From Anderseniella sp963759095 (GTDB taxonomy: Bacteria > Pseudomonadota > Alphaproteobacteria > Rhizobiales > Aestuariivirgaceae), in assembly GCA_963759095.1 (NCBI GenBank), contig CAVWYF010000016.1, positions 289,486 to 353,485 of the forward strand: DNA of 64,000 bases. The letters run 5' to 3'. Each line of letters begins with the position of its first letter. Within the stretch, counting starts at the first letter, position 1. The position numbers were made by a program, and so were the translations under genes. The notes beneath the pieces are model-generated. The model was not told the DNA's origin, did no database searches, and saw nothing but the letters and a program-made list of their open reading frames with translations. Positions 1 to 8,163 of this stretch are shown piece by piece.

Positions 1-1
1 G

Positions 2-526
2 GTGCCTGCCAATGTCATTACCGGGCTGGAGCCGGGTGAAGTGTTTGTACATCGCAATGTCGCCAATCTCGTACACCGGGGAGACCTGAACCTGCTTTCG
101 GTTCTGGAGTTCGCCGTTGAGACACTGGAGATCAAGCACATCATCGTGTGCGGCCACTATGGTTGCGGTGGCATCCGTGCTGCCATGGACGGGCATCGTC
201 ACGGCATTATTGATCACTGGCTTCAGCCCATCCGGGATGTGGCCGATGTCAGTACGCAGGAACTCGCCGCAATTGACGATGAGCAATTGCGACAGAACCG
301 GCTGTGCGAACTGAGTATTCAGTCCCAGGTTGCCAGCCTGGCGCGAACGCCCATCATCCAGTCGGCATGGCGGCGTGGCAAACCACTGCAAATCCACGGC
401 TGGGTCTACGATCTGAAAGACGGGCTGCTTCGAAACCTGGATTGCTCAACCGAAGGGCTGCCGGTTTCGGTGCCGACCGTAACAGCCGAAGTCAACTGCA
501 CACCAGGAGATGTTATCAATGGCTGA
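2..526 (+). CDS. Beta-class carbonic anhydrase, 5' end cut by the window
   Basis: Interconverts CO2 and bicarbonate with a zinc ion. The fragment of about 174 residues shows the family core: RNVANLV near residue 18 and CGHYGCGG near residue 50, giving the zinc ligands His52 and Cys55. The other ligand motif (usually CSDSR) would lie just before base 1, because the first visible residues VPAN are those that normally follow it. The gene is therefore truncated and the GTG at position 2 is not a real start. Its stop overlaps the moeA start by 8 bases, so the two are probably co-transcribed. Confidence 0.93.
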   Translation: MPANVITGLEPGEVFVHRNVANLVHRGDLNLLSVLEFAVETLEIKHIIVCGHYGCGGIRAAMDGHRHGIIDHWLQPIRDVADVSTQELAAIDDEQLRQNRLCELSIQSQVASLARTPIIQSAWRRGKPLQIHGWVYDLKDGLLRNLDCSTEGLPVSVPTVTAEVNCTPGDVING

Positions 527-1802
527 TATAGCCGGCCTTGCCGCATGTGGATGTGATGATCCTGTACAAGTGAAATCGCGGATGTCAGTGCAGGAGGCGA
601 TTTTGCAGGCCCATGCACTTGTGCAGAAGCCGCGAGCCTTTGAGCTGATTGACCTGAACAGTGCCGGCAACCGCACCTTGAGCAAGGACCTTCACGCGCC
701 CGCGCCAATGCCGTTCTTCAACAACTCGGCGATGGACGGTTTTGCTGTAAGGACGTCGTGCTTTGCCGAAAAAGGGCCGTGGAAGCTCCCAATCGCAGGG
801 CCGCTGGCGGCAGGTTCACATCCGAACCTGTCTGTTCCCGACACGCCTGTGGCGGTTCGCATATTCACCGGCGCACCGCTGCCCGAGGGCTTTGATGCGG
901 TTGTCATGCAGGAAGATGTGGGCGCGGACGCCGATCATGCAGTGTTCATGCGCAAGCCGAAGACCGGCCAGAATGTCCGGCAGCAGGGAGAAGACATCAA
1001 GCGCGGTGCCGTGCTGGTCAGGGCAGGCACCCGTCTCGGGTCCCGGCATATCGGATTGCTTGCAGCCAACGGCTATTCAGCAGTTAACGCCTACCGGAGC
1101 CCAAGAGTTGGCGTTTTCTCAACCGGAGACGAGATTGTCGAGACGGGGCAGTCAGTGTCGTTTGGCCAGATGTTTGATGCCAACCGGCCCATGCTGATCC
1201 GGCTTGCGCGGCAAGCAGGCGCTGATGTCACGGACCTGGGTATTATTGGTGATACGCTGGATGAGACCACAAGCTGTTTTTCCGACATGGCCAGGAACTT
1301 CGACCTGATCGTTTCATCAGGCGCCGTGTCTGTGGGCGGACATGATTTCATCAAGCCTGCGCTGGAAAAAGCCGGCGGTGATGTGGCTTTCTGGCAGGTC
1401 GCCATGAAGCCCGGAAAACCGGTCATGTTCGGCAAGATTGGTGATGCGATTGTGGCCGGGCTGCCGGGCAATTCACTGGCCGCCTATATAGGGTTCAAGC
1501 TGTTCGTTGGCGGAATGGTGGCAAAACTGTCGGGCCGACATGATCCTGTCCATCTGACAACGACACCGGCGATTGCCGGGTTTGACTGGAGCAGATGGCC
1601 GGGACGAACCGAATACTTCCCGGTAAAGCGGACAGGAACAGACAAGTTTGGCGCACCTGTCATCGAGCGCCTCGGCAGAGGCGGTTCAGCGTCGCTGGCG
1701 CCACTGTGTCAGGCAGACGGCATTGCCGTGGTCGCAGCAGATATCGACACAGTGGCGAATGGAGACATACTAAGCTGGCATGACCTGTCAAATGCCGATT
1801 GA
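519..1802 (+). CDS. moeA: Molybdopterin molybdenumtransferase MoeA
   Basis: Inserts molybdate into adenylylated molybdopterin in the last step of molybdenum cofactor synthesis. The protein of about 427 residues has the usual MoeA length and order: an N-terminal domain with NNSAMDGFAVR, a central MoCF-type domain (VGVFSTGDEIVE, then SSGAVSVGGHDF, then AGLPGNSLAAY), and a C-terminal barrel. ATG 519 is preferred over ATG 510 because an AGGAG at 505-509 has 9 bases of spacing to 519 but none to 510. Molybdenum enzymes that could use the cofactor are present at 58.6 kb and 61.8 kb. Confidence 0.95.
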   Translation: MADIAGLAACGCDDPVQVKSRMSVQEAILQAHALVQKPRAFELIDLNSAGNRTLSKDLHAPAPMPFFNNSAMDGFAVRTSCFAEKGPWKLPIAGPLAAGSHPNLSVPDTPVAVRIFTGAPLPEGFDAVVMQEDVGADADHAVFMRKPKTGQNVRQQGEDIKRGAVLVRAGTRLGSRHIGLLAANGYSAVNAYRSPRVGVFSTGDEIVETGQSVSFGQMFDANRPMLIRLARQAGADVTDLGIIGDTLDETTSCFSDMARNFDLIVSSGAVSVGGHDFIKPALEKAGGDVAFWQVAMKPGKPVMFGKIGDAIVAGLPGNSLAAYIGFKLFVGGMVAKLSGRHDPVHLTTTPAIAGFDWSRWPGRTEYFPVKRTGTDKFGAPVIERLGRGGSASLAPLCQADGIAVVAADIDTVANGDILSWHDLSNAD

Positions 1803-1832
1803 CACGTGAGAGGTTGGCTGCCGGATTTTACC

Positions 1833-2465
1833 TTACTTGGTACCGAACATACGGTCGCCCGCATCACCCAGGCCCGGCACGATGTAGCCGTGATCATTAA
1901 GGTGACTGTCGATGGCCGCTGTAAAGATCGGTACGTCGGGATGCTTGGTCGACAAGGCCTTGATGCCTTCCGGTGCAGACAGCAGGCACATGAAACGGAT
2001 GTCCTTTGCGCCGGCCTGCTTGAGGCGGTCAATGGCTGCTGAAACGGAATTGCCGGTTGCCAGCATCGGATCGACCAGAATAACCGGACGGCTTTCAATC
2101 TCATCAGGTAGCTTCAGGTAGTATTCGACGGCCTGCAGCGTCTTTGCATCGCGATACAGCCCGATGTGGCCGACACGGGCAGACGGGACCAGGTCCATCA
2201 TGCCCGACAGCAGGCCGTTGCCGGCGCGCAGAATCGACACCAGGCACAGCTTCTTGCCGGCCAGGAACGGCGCTTCCATGGATTCAACGGGTGTCTCGAT
2301 GGTGCGGGTGGTCAATGGCAGGTCCCGCAAGACTTCATAGGCCAACAGCAGTGATATCTCATTCAGTAATTTGCGAAACACGGCAGACGGTGTCGTCTTG
2401 TCCCGCATCAAGGACAGCTTGTGCAGCACCAGGGGGTGGTCGATCACGGTTACCGGTGACGTCAT
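1833..2465 (-). CDS. upp: Uracil phosphoribosyltransferase
   Basis: Makes UMP from uracil and PRPP (pyrimidine salvage, cytoplasm). The 210-residue length is standard. The PRPP loop VDPMLATG is at residues 131-138 and the C-terminal uracil-binding stretch GLGDAGDRMFGT is intact. An upstream in-frame start would add 46 residues foreign to the family; ATG 2465 has an AAAGG-type ribosome site. It is transcribed divergently from preT, with a RutR-like operator between them, so salvage and breakdown of uracil may answer to the same regulator. Confidence 0.95.
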   Translation of the reverse strand: MTSPVTVIDHPLVLHKLSLMRDKTTPSAVFRKLLNEISLLLAYEVLRDLPLTTRTIETPVESMEAPFLAGKKLCLVSILRAGNGLLSGMMDLVPSARVGHIGLYRDAKTLQAVEYYLKLPDEIESRPVILVDPMLATGNSVSAAIDRLKQAGAKDIRFMCLLSAPEGIKALSTKHPDVPIFTAAIDSHLNDHGYIVPGLGDAGDRMFGTK

Positions 2466-2571
2466 GAGAGAAACCTTTTCGAACGGGGCAGGAACTGGAG
2501 TGTACAAGAAGAAGTGGATACGCACTCCTTGCAGTTTGGGCAAGTGCCGGGTGTGGATAACGAGGAGAAAA

Positions 2572-2587
2572 TTTACCAATTGATAAA
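2572..2587. promoter_or_regulatory. RutR-like operator between upp and preT
   Basis: TTTACCAATTGATAAA agrees at 13 of 16 positions with the E. coli RutR consensus TTGACCANNTGGTCAA as I recall it, and is the core of a longer near-palindrome (2569-2590). Sister sites lie at 12104 and 18573, before the other pyrimidine gene blocks, and a rutR-like gene is at 11.4-12.0 kb. The role is inferred from sequence and position. Confidence 0.7.
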
Positions 2588-2675
2588 TTTTTTGAACTTG
2601 CATAACCTGACAATATCAGCCTGACAGGTCAGGCAGCACCGACAAAGATCAGCCAGAGGCCAGGGAGAGAGTTCA

Positions 2676-4019
2676 TTGAACAGCAAACAGCATATGAGCG
2701 GCGTTGTTGCAGGCAGGCTGGAAGCATCTGACATCGAGGACAATTTTCAGGACCTGCATCCGCCGCTCAGCACGCACGAAGCGGTAGTTGCTGCGGACAG
2801 GTGCTATTTCTGTCATGACGCGCCGTGCGTAACAGCATGCCCGACGTCAATCGATATCCCGATGTTCATCAGGCAGATATCGACCGGCAATCCGCTGGGC
2901 TCGGCAGAAACGATTTTTGATCAAAATATTCTCGGCGGCATGTGCGCCCGGGTTTGCCCCACCGAGACACTGTGCGAGCAGGTCTGTGTTCGTGAAGTGG
3001 CTGAGGGCAAGCCTGTCAAGATTGGCCTGCTGCAGCGCTACGCAACCGATCATGCAATGGACAGTGGCAGTGAAATTTACAAACGCGCTGCGGCGTCAGG
3101 CAAGAAAGTCGCCGTGGTTGGGGCAGGGCCTGCAGGCCTGGCGTGCGCGCATCGCCTGGCCATGCACGGGCACGATGTTGAAATCCTCGAAGCCAGGGAA
3201 AAACCCGGCGGCCTGAACGAGTTCGGTATTGCAGCTTACAAGACGGTTGATGGCTTTGCGCGGCGCGAGGTTGATTTCGTGCTGTCCATAGGCGGCATCG
3301 ATATTCAATATGGCCAGAAACTCGGCGAAGGCATTTCACTGCAGCAACTGCAGTCGGACTATGACGCGGTGTTCCTTGGGCTCGGGTTGGCCGGTGTGAA
3401 TGCGTTGCAGATGGATGGGGCCGATGCAGACGGTGTTGTGGACGCAGTGGACTTCATCGCCGGATTGCGCCAGTCGTCTGACAAGTCGGACATTGCGGTC
3501 GGCAGACGGATCGTGGTTATCGGCGGTGGCATGACGGCGATTGATGCCGCCGTGCAGGCCAAGCTGCTCGGTGCCGAGGATGTAACGATCTGCTATCGCC
3601 GGGGCAAGGATCAGATGAACGCGTCGGTGTTTGAGCAGGACCTTGCCACGTCGCGCGGCGTCGTCATCAGGCACTGGCTGCAGCCGGCAAAAGTCAATGT
3701 CACGGACGGCAAGCTGCAATCTGTAACCCTGGAATATACATCGCAGGACGGCGGCAAGCTGACCGGTACCGGCGAGACAATGACGATAGAGGCGGATCAG
3801 GTGCTGGTTGCCATCGGCCAGACGCTTGAGGCGTCGGGCCTGGGTTCGCCGGTCAAGCTTGATGGCGGACGCATTGCAACAGACGCAGCTGGCCGCACGT
3901 CTGCCGACAAGATCTGGGCCGGCGGCGATTGTACGACCAATGGCGATGACCTGACGGTGACAGCAGTTGCCCAGGGCCGGGACGCAGCAGAAGCGATCAA
4001 CGACACACTCAAGCAGTAG
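2676..4019 (+). CDS. preT: NAD-dependent dihydropyrimidine dehydrogenase, subunit PreT
   Basis: FAD/Fe-S electron-input subunit of the enzyme that reduces uracil and thymine to 5,6-dihydro forms, first step of reductive pyrimidine breakdown. The 447 residues show an N-terminal Fe-S region with Cys43, 46, 51, 55 and a second group at 90, 94, 100, 104; an FAD Rossmann motif VVGAGPAGLACA (residues 148-159); and a second dinucleotide motif VVIGGGMTAID. A TTG start at 2676 is chosen because GGGAGA lies 5-6 bases before it; the next ATG (2694) has no such site. preA follows 38 bases downstream. Confidence 0.93.
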   Translation: MNSKQHMSGVVAGRLEASDIEDNFQDLHPPLSTHEAVVAADRCYFCHDAPCVTACPTSIDIPMFIRQISTGNPLGSAETIFDQNILGGMCARVCPTETLCEQVCVREVAEGKPVKIGLLQRYATDHAMDSGSEIYKRAAASGKKVAVVGAGPAGLACAHRLAMHGHDVEILEAREKPGGLNEFGIAAYKTVDGFARREVDFVLSIGGIDIQYGQKLGEGISLQQLQSDYDAVFLGLGLAGVNALQMDGADADGVVDAVDFIAGLRQSSDKSDIAVGRRIVVIGGGMTAIDAAVQAKLLGAEDVTICYRRGKDQMNASVFEQDLATSRGVVIRHWLQPAKVNVTDGKLQSVTLEYTSQDGGKLTGTGETMTIEADQVLVAIGQTLEASGLGSPVKLDGGRIATDAAGRTSADKIWAGGDCTTNGDDLTVTAVAQGRDAAEAINDTLKQ

Positions 4020-4057
4020 CGCGACTTCCCTGAAGGCGCGTCAAAGGAGAGAGTACC

Positions 4058-5368
4058 ATGGCTGATATCACAAACACTTTCGCCGGTATCAAATCACCAA
4101 ACCCGTTCTGGCTGGCGTCTGCGCCGCCGACCGACAAGGCCTACAATGTCGAACGCGCCTTCAAGGCCGGCTGGGGCGGTGTGGTGTGGAAGACCCTGGG
4201 CGAAGACGGACCGCCGCTGGTCAATGTCAACGGACCGCGTTACGGCGCGGTCTGGGGAGCTGATCGCCGGTTGCTGGGTCTCAACAATATCGAATTGATC
4301 ACCGACCGGGATCTGCACGTCAATCTCCGCGAGATCAAGCAGGTCAAGAAGGACTGGCCGGACCGTGCCATGGTGGTTTCAATCATGGTGCCGTGCGAAG
4401 AGGCGGCCTGGAAGGCCATATTGCCGCTGGTTGAAGAAACCGGTGCTGACGGCATCGAACTCAATTTCGGCTGTCCGCATGGGATGAGCGAACGCGGCAT
4501 GGGATCGGCCGTCGGCCAGGTGCCGGAATACATCGAAATGGTCACGCGCTGGTGCAAGGCAAACACCCGCATGCCGGTGATCGTGAAACTGACACCCAAT
4601 ATTACCGACATCCGGTTTCCGGCGCGCGCGGCACATGCAGGCGGTGCGGATGCGGTCTCGCTGATCAATACGGTGTCGTCGATCACGTCGGTGAACCTCG
4701 ACAATTTCTCACCTGAACCGTCGATAGATGGCAAGGGGTCGCATGGCGGCTATTGCGGCCCGGCGGTCAAGCCGATCGCATTGAACATGGTGGCGGAAAT
4801 TGCCCGGGACGCTGAAACCCGGGGCCTTCCCATTTCGGGCATTGGCGGCATCACGACATGGCGTGACGCGGCTGAGTTTCTGGCTCTTGGCGCGGGCAAT
4901 GTTCAGGTCTGCACCGCTGCGATGACATACGGGTTCAAGATCGTGTCGGAGATGATCGAAGGCCTGCAGAACTGGATGGACGCGCAAGGACATGCAAGTC
5001 TTGACGACGTCATCGGGCGCGCGGTGCCCAATGTAACCGACTGGCAGTATCTCAATCTCAACTATGTCACCAAGGCGCGGATTGATCAGGAGATGTGCAT
5101 CTCCTGCGGCAGGTGTCACATCGCCTGTGAGGACACATCCCATCAGGCGATTACCCAGGAAGTGGACGGAGTACGTCGCTTCGAGGTCATCGAAGAAGAA
5201 TGCGTCGGTTGCAATCTATGTGTGAACGTGTGTCCGGTGGAAAACTGCATCACCATGGAGCCGCTGGCGACCGGTGCGACCGACAAGCGAACCGGGCAAA
5301 AGGTCAGCGGCGATTACGGCAACTGGACGGAACACCCGAACAACCCGTCACGGGTGGCAGCCGAGTGA
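4058..5368 (+). CDS. preA: NAD-dependent dihydropyrimidine dehydrogenase, subunit PreA
   Basis: FMN-containing catalytic subunit paired with PreT. The 436-residue protein has a dihydroorotate-dehydrogenase-type barrel (ELNFGCPHGMSERGMG near residue 134, VKLTPNITDI near 178) and two C-terminal 4Fe-4S clusters (CISCGRCHIAC and CVGCNLCVNVCP). AAGGAG precedes the ATG. In mammalian DPD the catalytic Cys sits in GLACGQ; the matching segment here is GSAVGQ, so that position is Val. Bacterial PreA proteins may normally differ here, which I could not check. Confidence 0.94.
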   Translation: MADITNTFAGIKSPNPFWLASAPPTDKAYNVERAFKAGWGGVVWKTLGEDGPPLVNVNGPRYGAVWGADRRLLGLNNIELITDRDLHVNLREIKQVKKDWPDRAMVVSIMVPCEEAAWKAILPLVEETGADGIELNFGCPHGMSERGMGSAVGQVPEYIEMVTRWCKANTRMPVIVKLTPNITDIRFPARAAHAGGADAVSLINTVSSITSVNLDNFSPEPSIDGKGSHGGYCGPAVKPIALNMVAEIARDAETRGLPISGIGGITTWRDAAEFLALGAGNVQVCTAAMTYGFKIVSEMIEGLQNWMDAQGHASLDDVIGRAVPNVTDWQYLNLNYVTKARIDQEMCISCGRCHIACEDTSHQAITQEVDGVRRFEVIEEECVGCNLCVNVCPVENCITMEPLATGATDKRTGQKVSGDYGNWTEHPNNPSRVAAE

Positions 5369-5398
5369 CACATACGCCTGCATTGTCAGGCCGTTGCG

Positions 5399-6328
5399 AT
5401 GAGTGAGCCGGAAACCGTGGCGCGGCCTCCCGCCTTTGCCACGGGCCGGCAGAAACTGCTCGGTCATTTGTCATCTTTGTTGTTCGCCCTTTTGATTGCC
5501 GGTTCGTTCTCCATCGGCGATCTGGCTGCGCCTTTCATTGCACCTGCTGCGCTGAATGGCGTGCGGTTTGTGATTGCGACCGCGCTGGTCGCCGCTGTTG
5601 CCCTGGCGATTGCGAAGAAGCCTATTACCAGGCCTGACGCGGTTTGGCGCTATGCCATCCTGGGCGCCCTGATGGCGACCTACTTCATCTTGATGTTCGT
5701 GGCGCTGCAAATTGCCGAACCGATTTCAACCGGGGCGGTATTCATGCTGGTTCCTCTGATGAGCGCCGGGTTCGGCTGGCTGTTCCTGCGCCAGACGACA
5801 CCCGGCATTGTCTGGCTCAGCCTGTTGATTGCCGCGACCGGTGCCATCTGGGTGATATTTCAGGGCGACCTGAATGCCATTCTCAGGTTCGAGATTGGCA
5901 AGGGCGAAGCGATCTTCTTCGTGGGGTGTGCAGCACACGCTGCCTATGCATCACTGGTTCGAAAATTCAACAAGGGCGAACCGGTCCTGCATTTCACGCT
6001 CTACACCCTTGTTGCATCTACCTTGTGGATAGGAGCCGTCGGGGCATCTGATATCGTGACGACAGACTGGACGGCACTGCCCGCAATTGTCTGGCTCGCG
6101 GTTGCCTACCTGTCGGTGTTCACAACGGCCGGTACATTCTTTCTGATCCAGTTCGCTTCGTTGCGTCTGCCGGCTTCCAAGGTGTTGTCCTACACCTATT
6201 TCACGCCTGCATTCGTGATCCTGATTGAAGGCAGCATCGGGCATGGCTGGGTGGGCCTGTCAATCCTTGCAGGAGCTTTGGTCACTGCAGCGGCCATGCT
6301 GGTCATGGTGTGCGCTCCGGACCAATGA
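5399..6328 (+). CDS. DMT-superfamily (EamA) permease
   Basis: Inner-membrane transporter of about 309 residues with roughly ten hydrophobic segments in two EamA-type halves, the usual build of drug/metabolite transporters. Substrate unknown. It starts 30 bases after preA in the same direction, so it may carry a pyrimidine, a dihydropyrimidine or a breakdown product such as beta-alanine; this is inference from position only. The ribosome site before ATG 5399 is weak. Confidence 0.85.
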   Translation: MSEPETVARPPAFATGRQKLLGHLSSLLFALLIAGSFSIGDLAAPFIAPAALNGVRFVIATALVAAVALAIAKKPITRPDAVWRYAILGALMATYFILMFVALQIAEPISTGAVFMLVPLMSAGFGWLFLRQTTPGIVWLSLLIAATGAIWVIFQGDLNAILRFEIGKGEAIFFVGCAAHAAYASLVRKFNKGEPVLHFTLYTLVASTLWIGAVGASDIVTTDWTALPAIVWLAVAYLSVFTTAGTFFLIQFASLRLPASKVLSYTYFTPAFVILIEGSIGHGWVGLSILAGALVTAAAMLVMVCAPDQ

Positions 6329-6634
6329 GCCGCCTGCATTCGTTTCGTCGCGCTGCAGCTCTGTGCCAAATACAGAGATTAACGGTGTGTATCTCGGGAG
6401 CAGCTTGCCGGCCGGACAAATAGAGACATCTACTTGGGCATCATAGGTAGAGTCAGTCCTTTCAAAGATGCCGCCTACTCCGTCACATTTATGACATTTG
6501 ATGCTGCGATATGACGAAAGGTCAACTCAATCTGAAGTTGATTCTGTTGCCAAGAAGTAACCAATAAGGACGCATTCTGAGAACTTTTCACTGGGGGGCC
6601 ATATGATGCTGCTCCTGCATTGAAGAGGTCACCA
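6329..6634. other. Intergenic stretch with no recognised feature
   Basis: 306 bases between the DMT permease and the TAXI gene. No convincing reading frame, strong hairpin or repeat seen. It should hold the promoter of the TAXI gene, but no clear -35/-10 pair stands out. Confidence 0.5.
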
Positions 6635-7813
6635 ATGCTTTATCTTAAAGCCACCCTATTTCCGAAACTCAAGCCGTTTGTCCTGTTTCTGGCAAGTCTC
6701 TGGCTGATCATGCTCGCGGTACTGAGCAGCGGACCGGCCAGCGCCCAAAACCAGTCGGAAGCTGCCATCCGCGAAAGAGCGAACACCGGCAAGGTGACAC
6801 TCATCACCGGTGGCGTGGACGGCGTTTCCAACACTTATCAGCAATTAGCCAGCGATCTTGCTAGCGTTCTTGATGTCAAAAGCGAGCTGCGTGTGTTGCC
6901 GGTCATTGGCTACGGATCGCTGCAGAATATTGAAGATCTGCTTTTTCTGAAGGGCATCGATGTCGGCATGGTTCATTCCGATGTGATGCGGCATATGGAG
7001 CAGCGCGGCATACTGCCCGGCGCCAAAAACAGGCTCAAATACATCACCAAATTGTATGATGAACAGCTGCATATTCTGGCCAATACAAAATACACCGACA
7101 TCAAACAACTGAACGGACAAACCGTTATCGTTGGACGGCCGGGCAGCGGAAATGAAATGAGCGCATTGACGCTGATCCGCGATCTGCGCCTGAAGGTCAA
7201 ACTCATCCATGTCGAATTCGAAGAGGGCGTAGAACAGGTGCGTGACGGCAAAGCGGCCGCCATGATCGTGGTGGCGCGCAAACCGTCATCGAAGCTGCGC
7301 AAGGTCAAGGCAGGATCCGATCTGCATTTCCTGCCTGTGCCCATGACCAAGACTGTCCTGCGCACCTACTTTCCCGATCCGTTGACTGCCGAGCATTATC
7401 CGAACCTGGTGCCGCCGGGCAAGTCTGTCGAAACCGCCAGAATGGCTGCCATACTTGCGGTATACAACTGGCAAGACAAGTCCTTGCGCTACGCAAATGT
7501 CACCAGGTTCATCAGGACTTTCATGGACAAATTAGACCACCTGTCCAAGGCGTCACGCAAAGACGTCTGGCAGAAGCTGGACTTCACCGGAAAGATCAAG
7601 GGCTGGCAGCAGTACGAGCCGGCAGCGAATATCATTCGCAAGTCCGTGGCATCGCGCCAGGTGATACCCACCGGACTTAAACCGAAGATCCAGAAAAACT
7701 CGGAATTTGCCGCCTTTGTGAAACTGGTCCAGTCGACCACAAACAAGAAATACTCGCCGGACGAACTCTTGAGACTTTATCTCAGCTACAAAGACTGGTC
7801 GGAAAGGCAGTAA
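6635..7813 (+). CDS. TAXI-family TRAP solute-binding protein, orphan
   Basis: Periplasmic binding protein of the TAXI type, 392 residues with a signal peptide (hydrophobic core, then PASAQ near residue 38). Family signs are VTLITGGVDGVSNTYQ (TAXI proteins have a G-G-x-x-G-x-Y stretch here), VLPVIGYGSLQNIEDL, and the VIVGRPGSGNE segment. ATG 6635 has AGAGG six bases upstream; a TTG at 6620 lacks one. The C-terminal part, after about residue 290, is longer than in a minimal TAXI protein. No TRAP membrane subunit lies nearby. A paralogue is at 50.4-51.6 kb. Ligand unknown. Confidence 0.85.
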   Translation: MLYLKATLFPKLKPFVLFLASLWLIMLAVLSSGPASAQNQSEAAIRERANTGKVTLITGGVDGVSNTYQQLASDLASVLDVKSELRVLPVIGYGSLQNIEDLLFLKGIDVGMVHSDVMRHMEQRGILPGAKNRLKYITKLYDEQLHILANTKYTDIKQLNGQTVIVGRPGSGNEMSALTLIRDLRLKVKLIHVEFEEGVEQVRDGKAAAMIVVARKPSSKLRKVKAGSDLHFLPVPMTKTVLRTYFPDPLTAEHYPNLVPPGKSVETARMAAILAVYNWQDKSLRYANVTRFIRTFMDKLDHLSKASRKDVWQKLDFTGKIKGWQQYEPAANIIRKSVASRQVIPTGLKPKIQKNSEFAAFVKLVQSTTNKKYSPDELLRLYLSYKDWSERQ

Positions 7814-7825
7814 CGCGCCGAACCT

Positions 7826-8098
7826 GTGTCTACCGTATTGATCATCAGGAAACACGCGGAAGACACTTTGGTCTGGGAAAAAACAATACCCGGCAACACC
7901 TCAAGCAAACGGGTTGAAACCATTCTGCAACGCCTTGTGTGCCTGGACCTAAACGCTGATACAATCCTGACTTCATCTCTAAATGCAAATGCGTGTGGGC
8001 GCACAAATTACCTTGACCGAATAGGCCGGGGGACACTTCTCATATACGGGCACAACCCCAGCTATTCGGCTGAACACAAGCGGTTCATTCCAGAATGA
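7826..8098 (+). CDS. Possible small protein of unknown function
   Basis: A 90-codon frame with a GTG start, 12 bases after the TAXI gene and 65 bases before the peroxidase gene, same direction. No domain recognised, no clear ribosome site, no signal peptide. It includes the short run TLLIYGHNPSYSAEH. It could be a real small gene of the operon or chance; support is weak. Confidence 0.3.
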   Translation: MSTVLIIRKHAEDTLVWEKTIPGNTSSKRVETILQRLVCLDLNADTILTSSLNANACGRTNYLDRIGRGTLLIYGHNPSYSAEHKRFIPE

Positions 8099-8163
8099 CT
8101 AAGCGATCTGGACTGCCTGCCACCTTCCCAACATGTCTAATAATAACATAATGCGGAGCTAAC

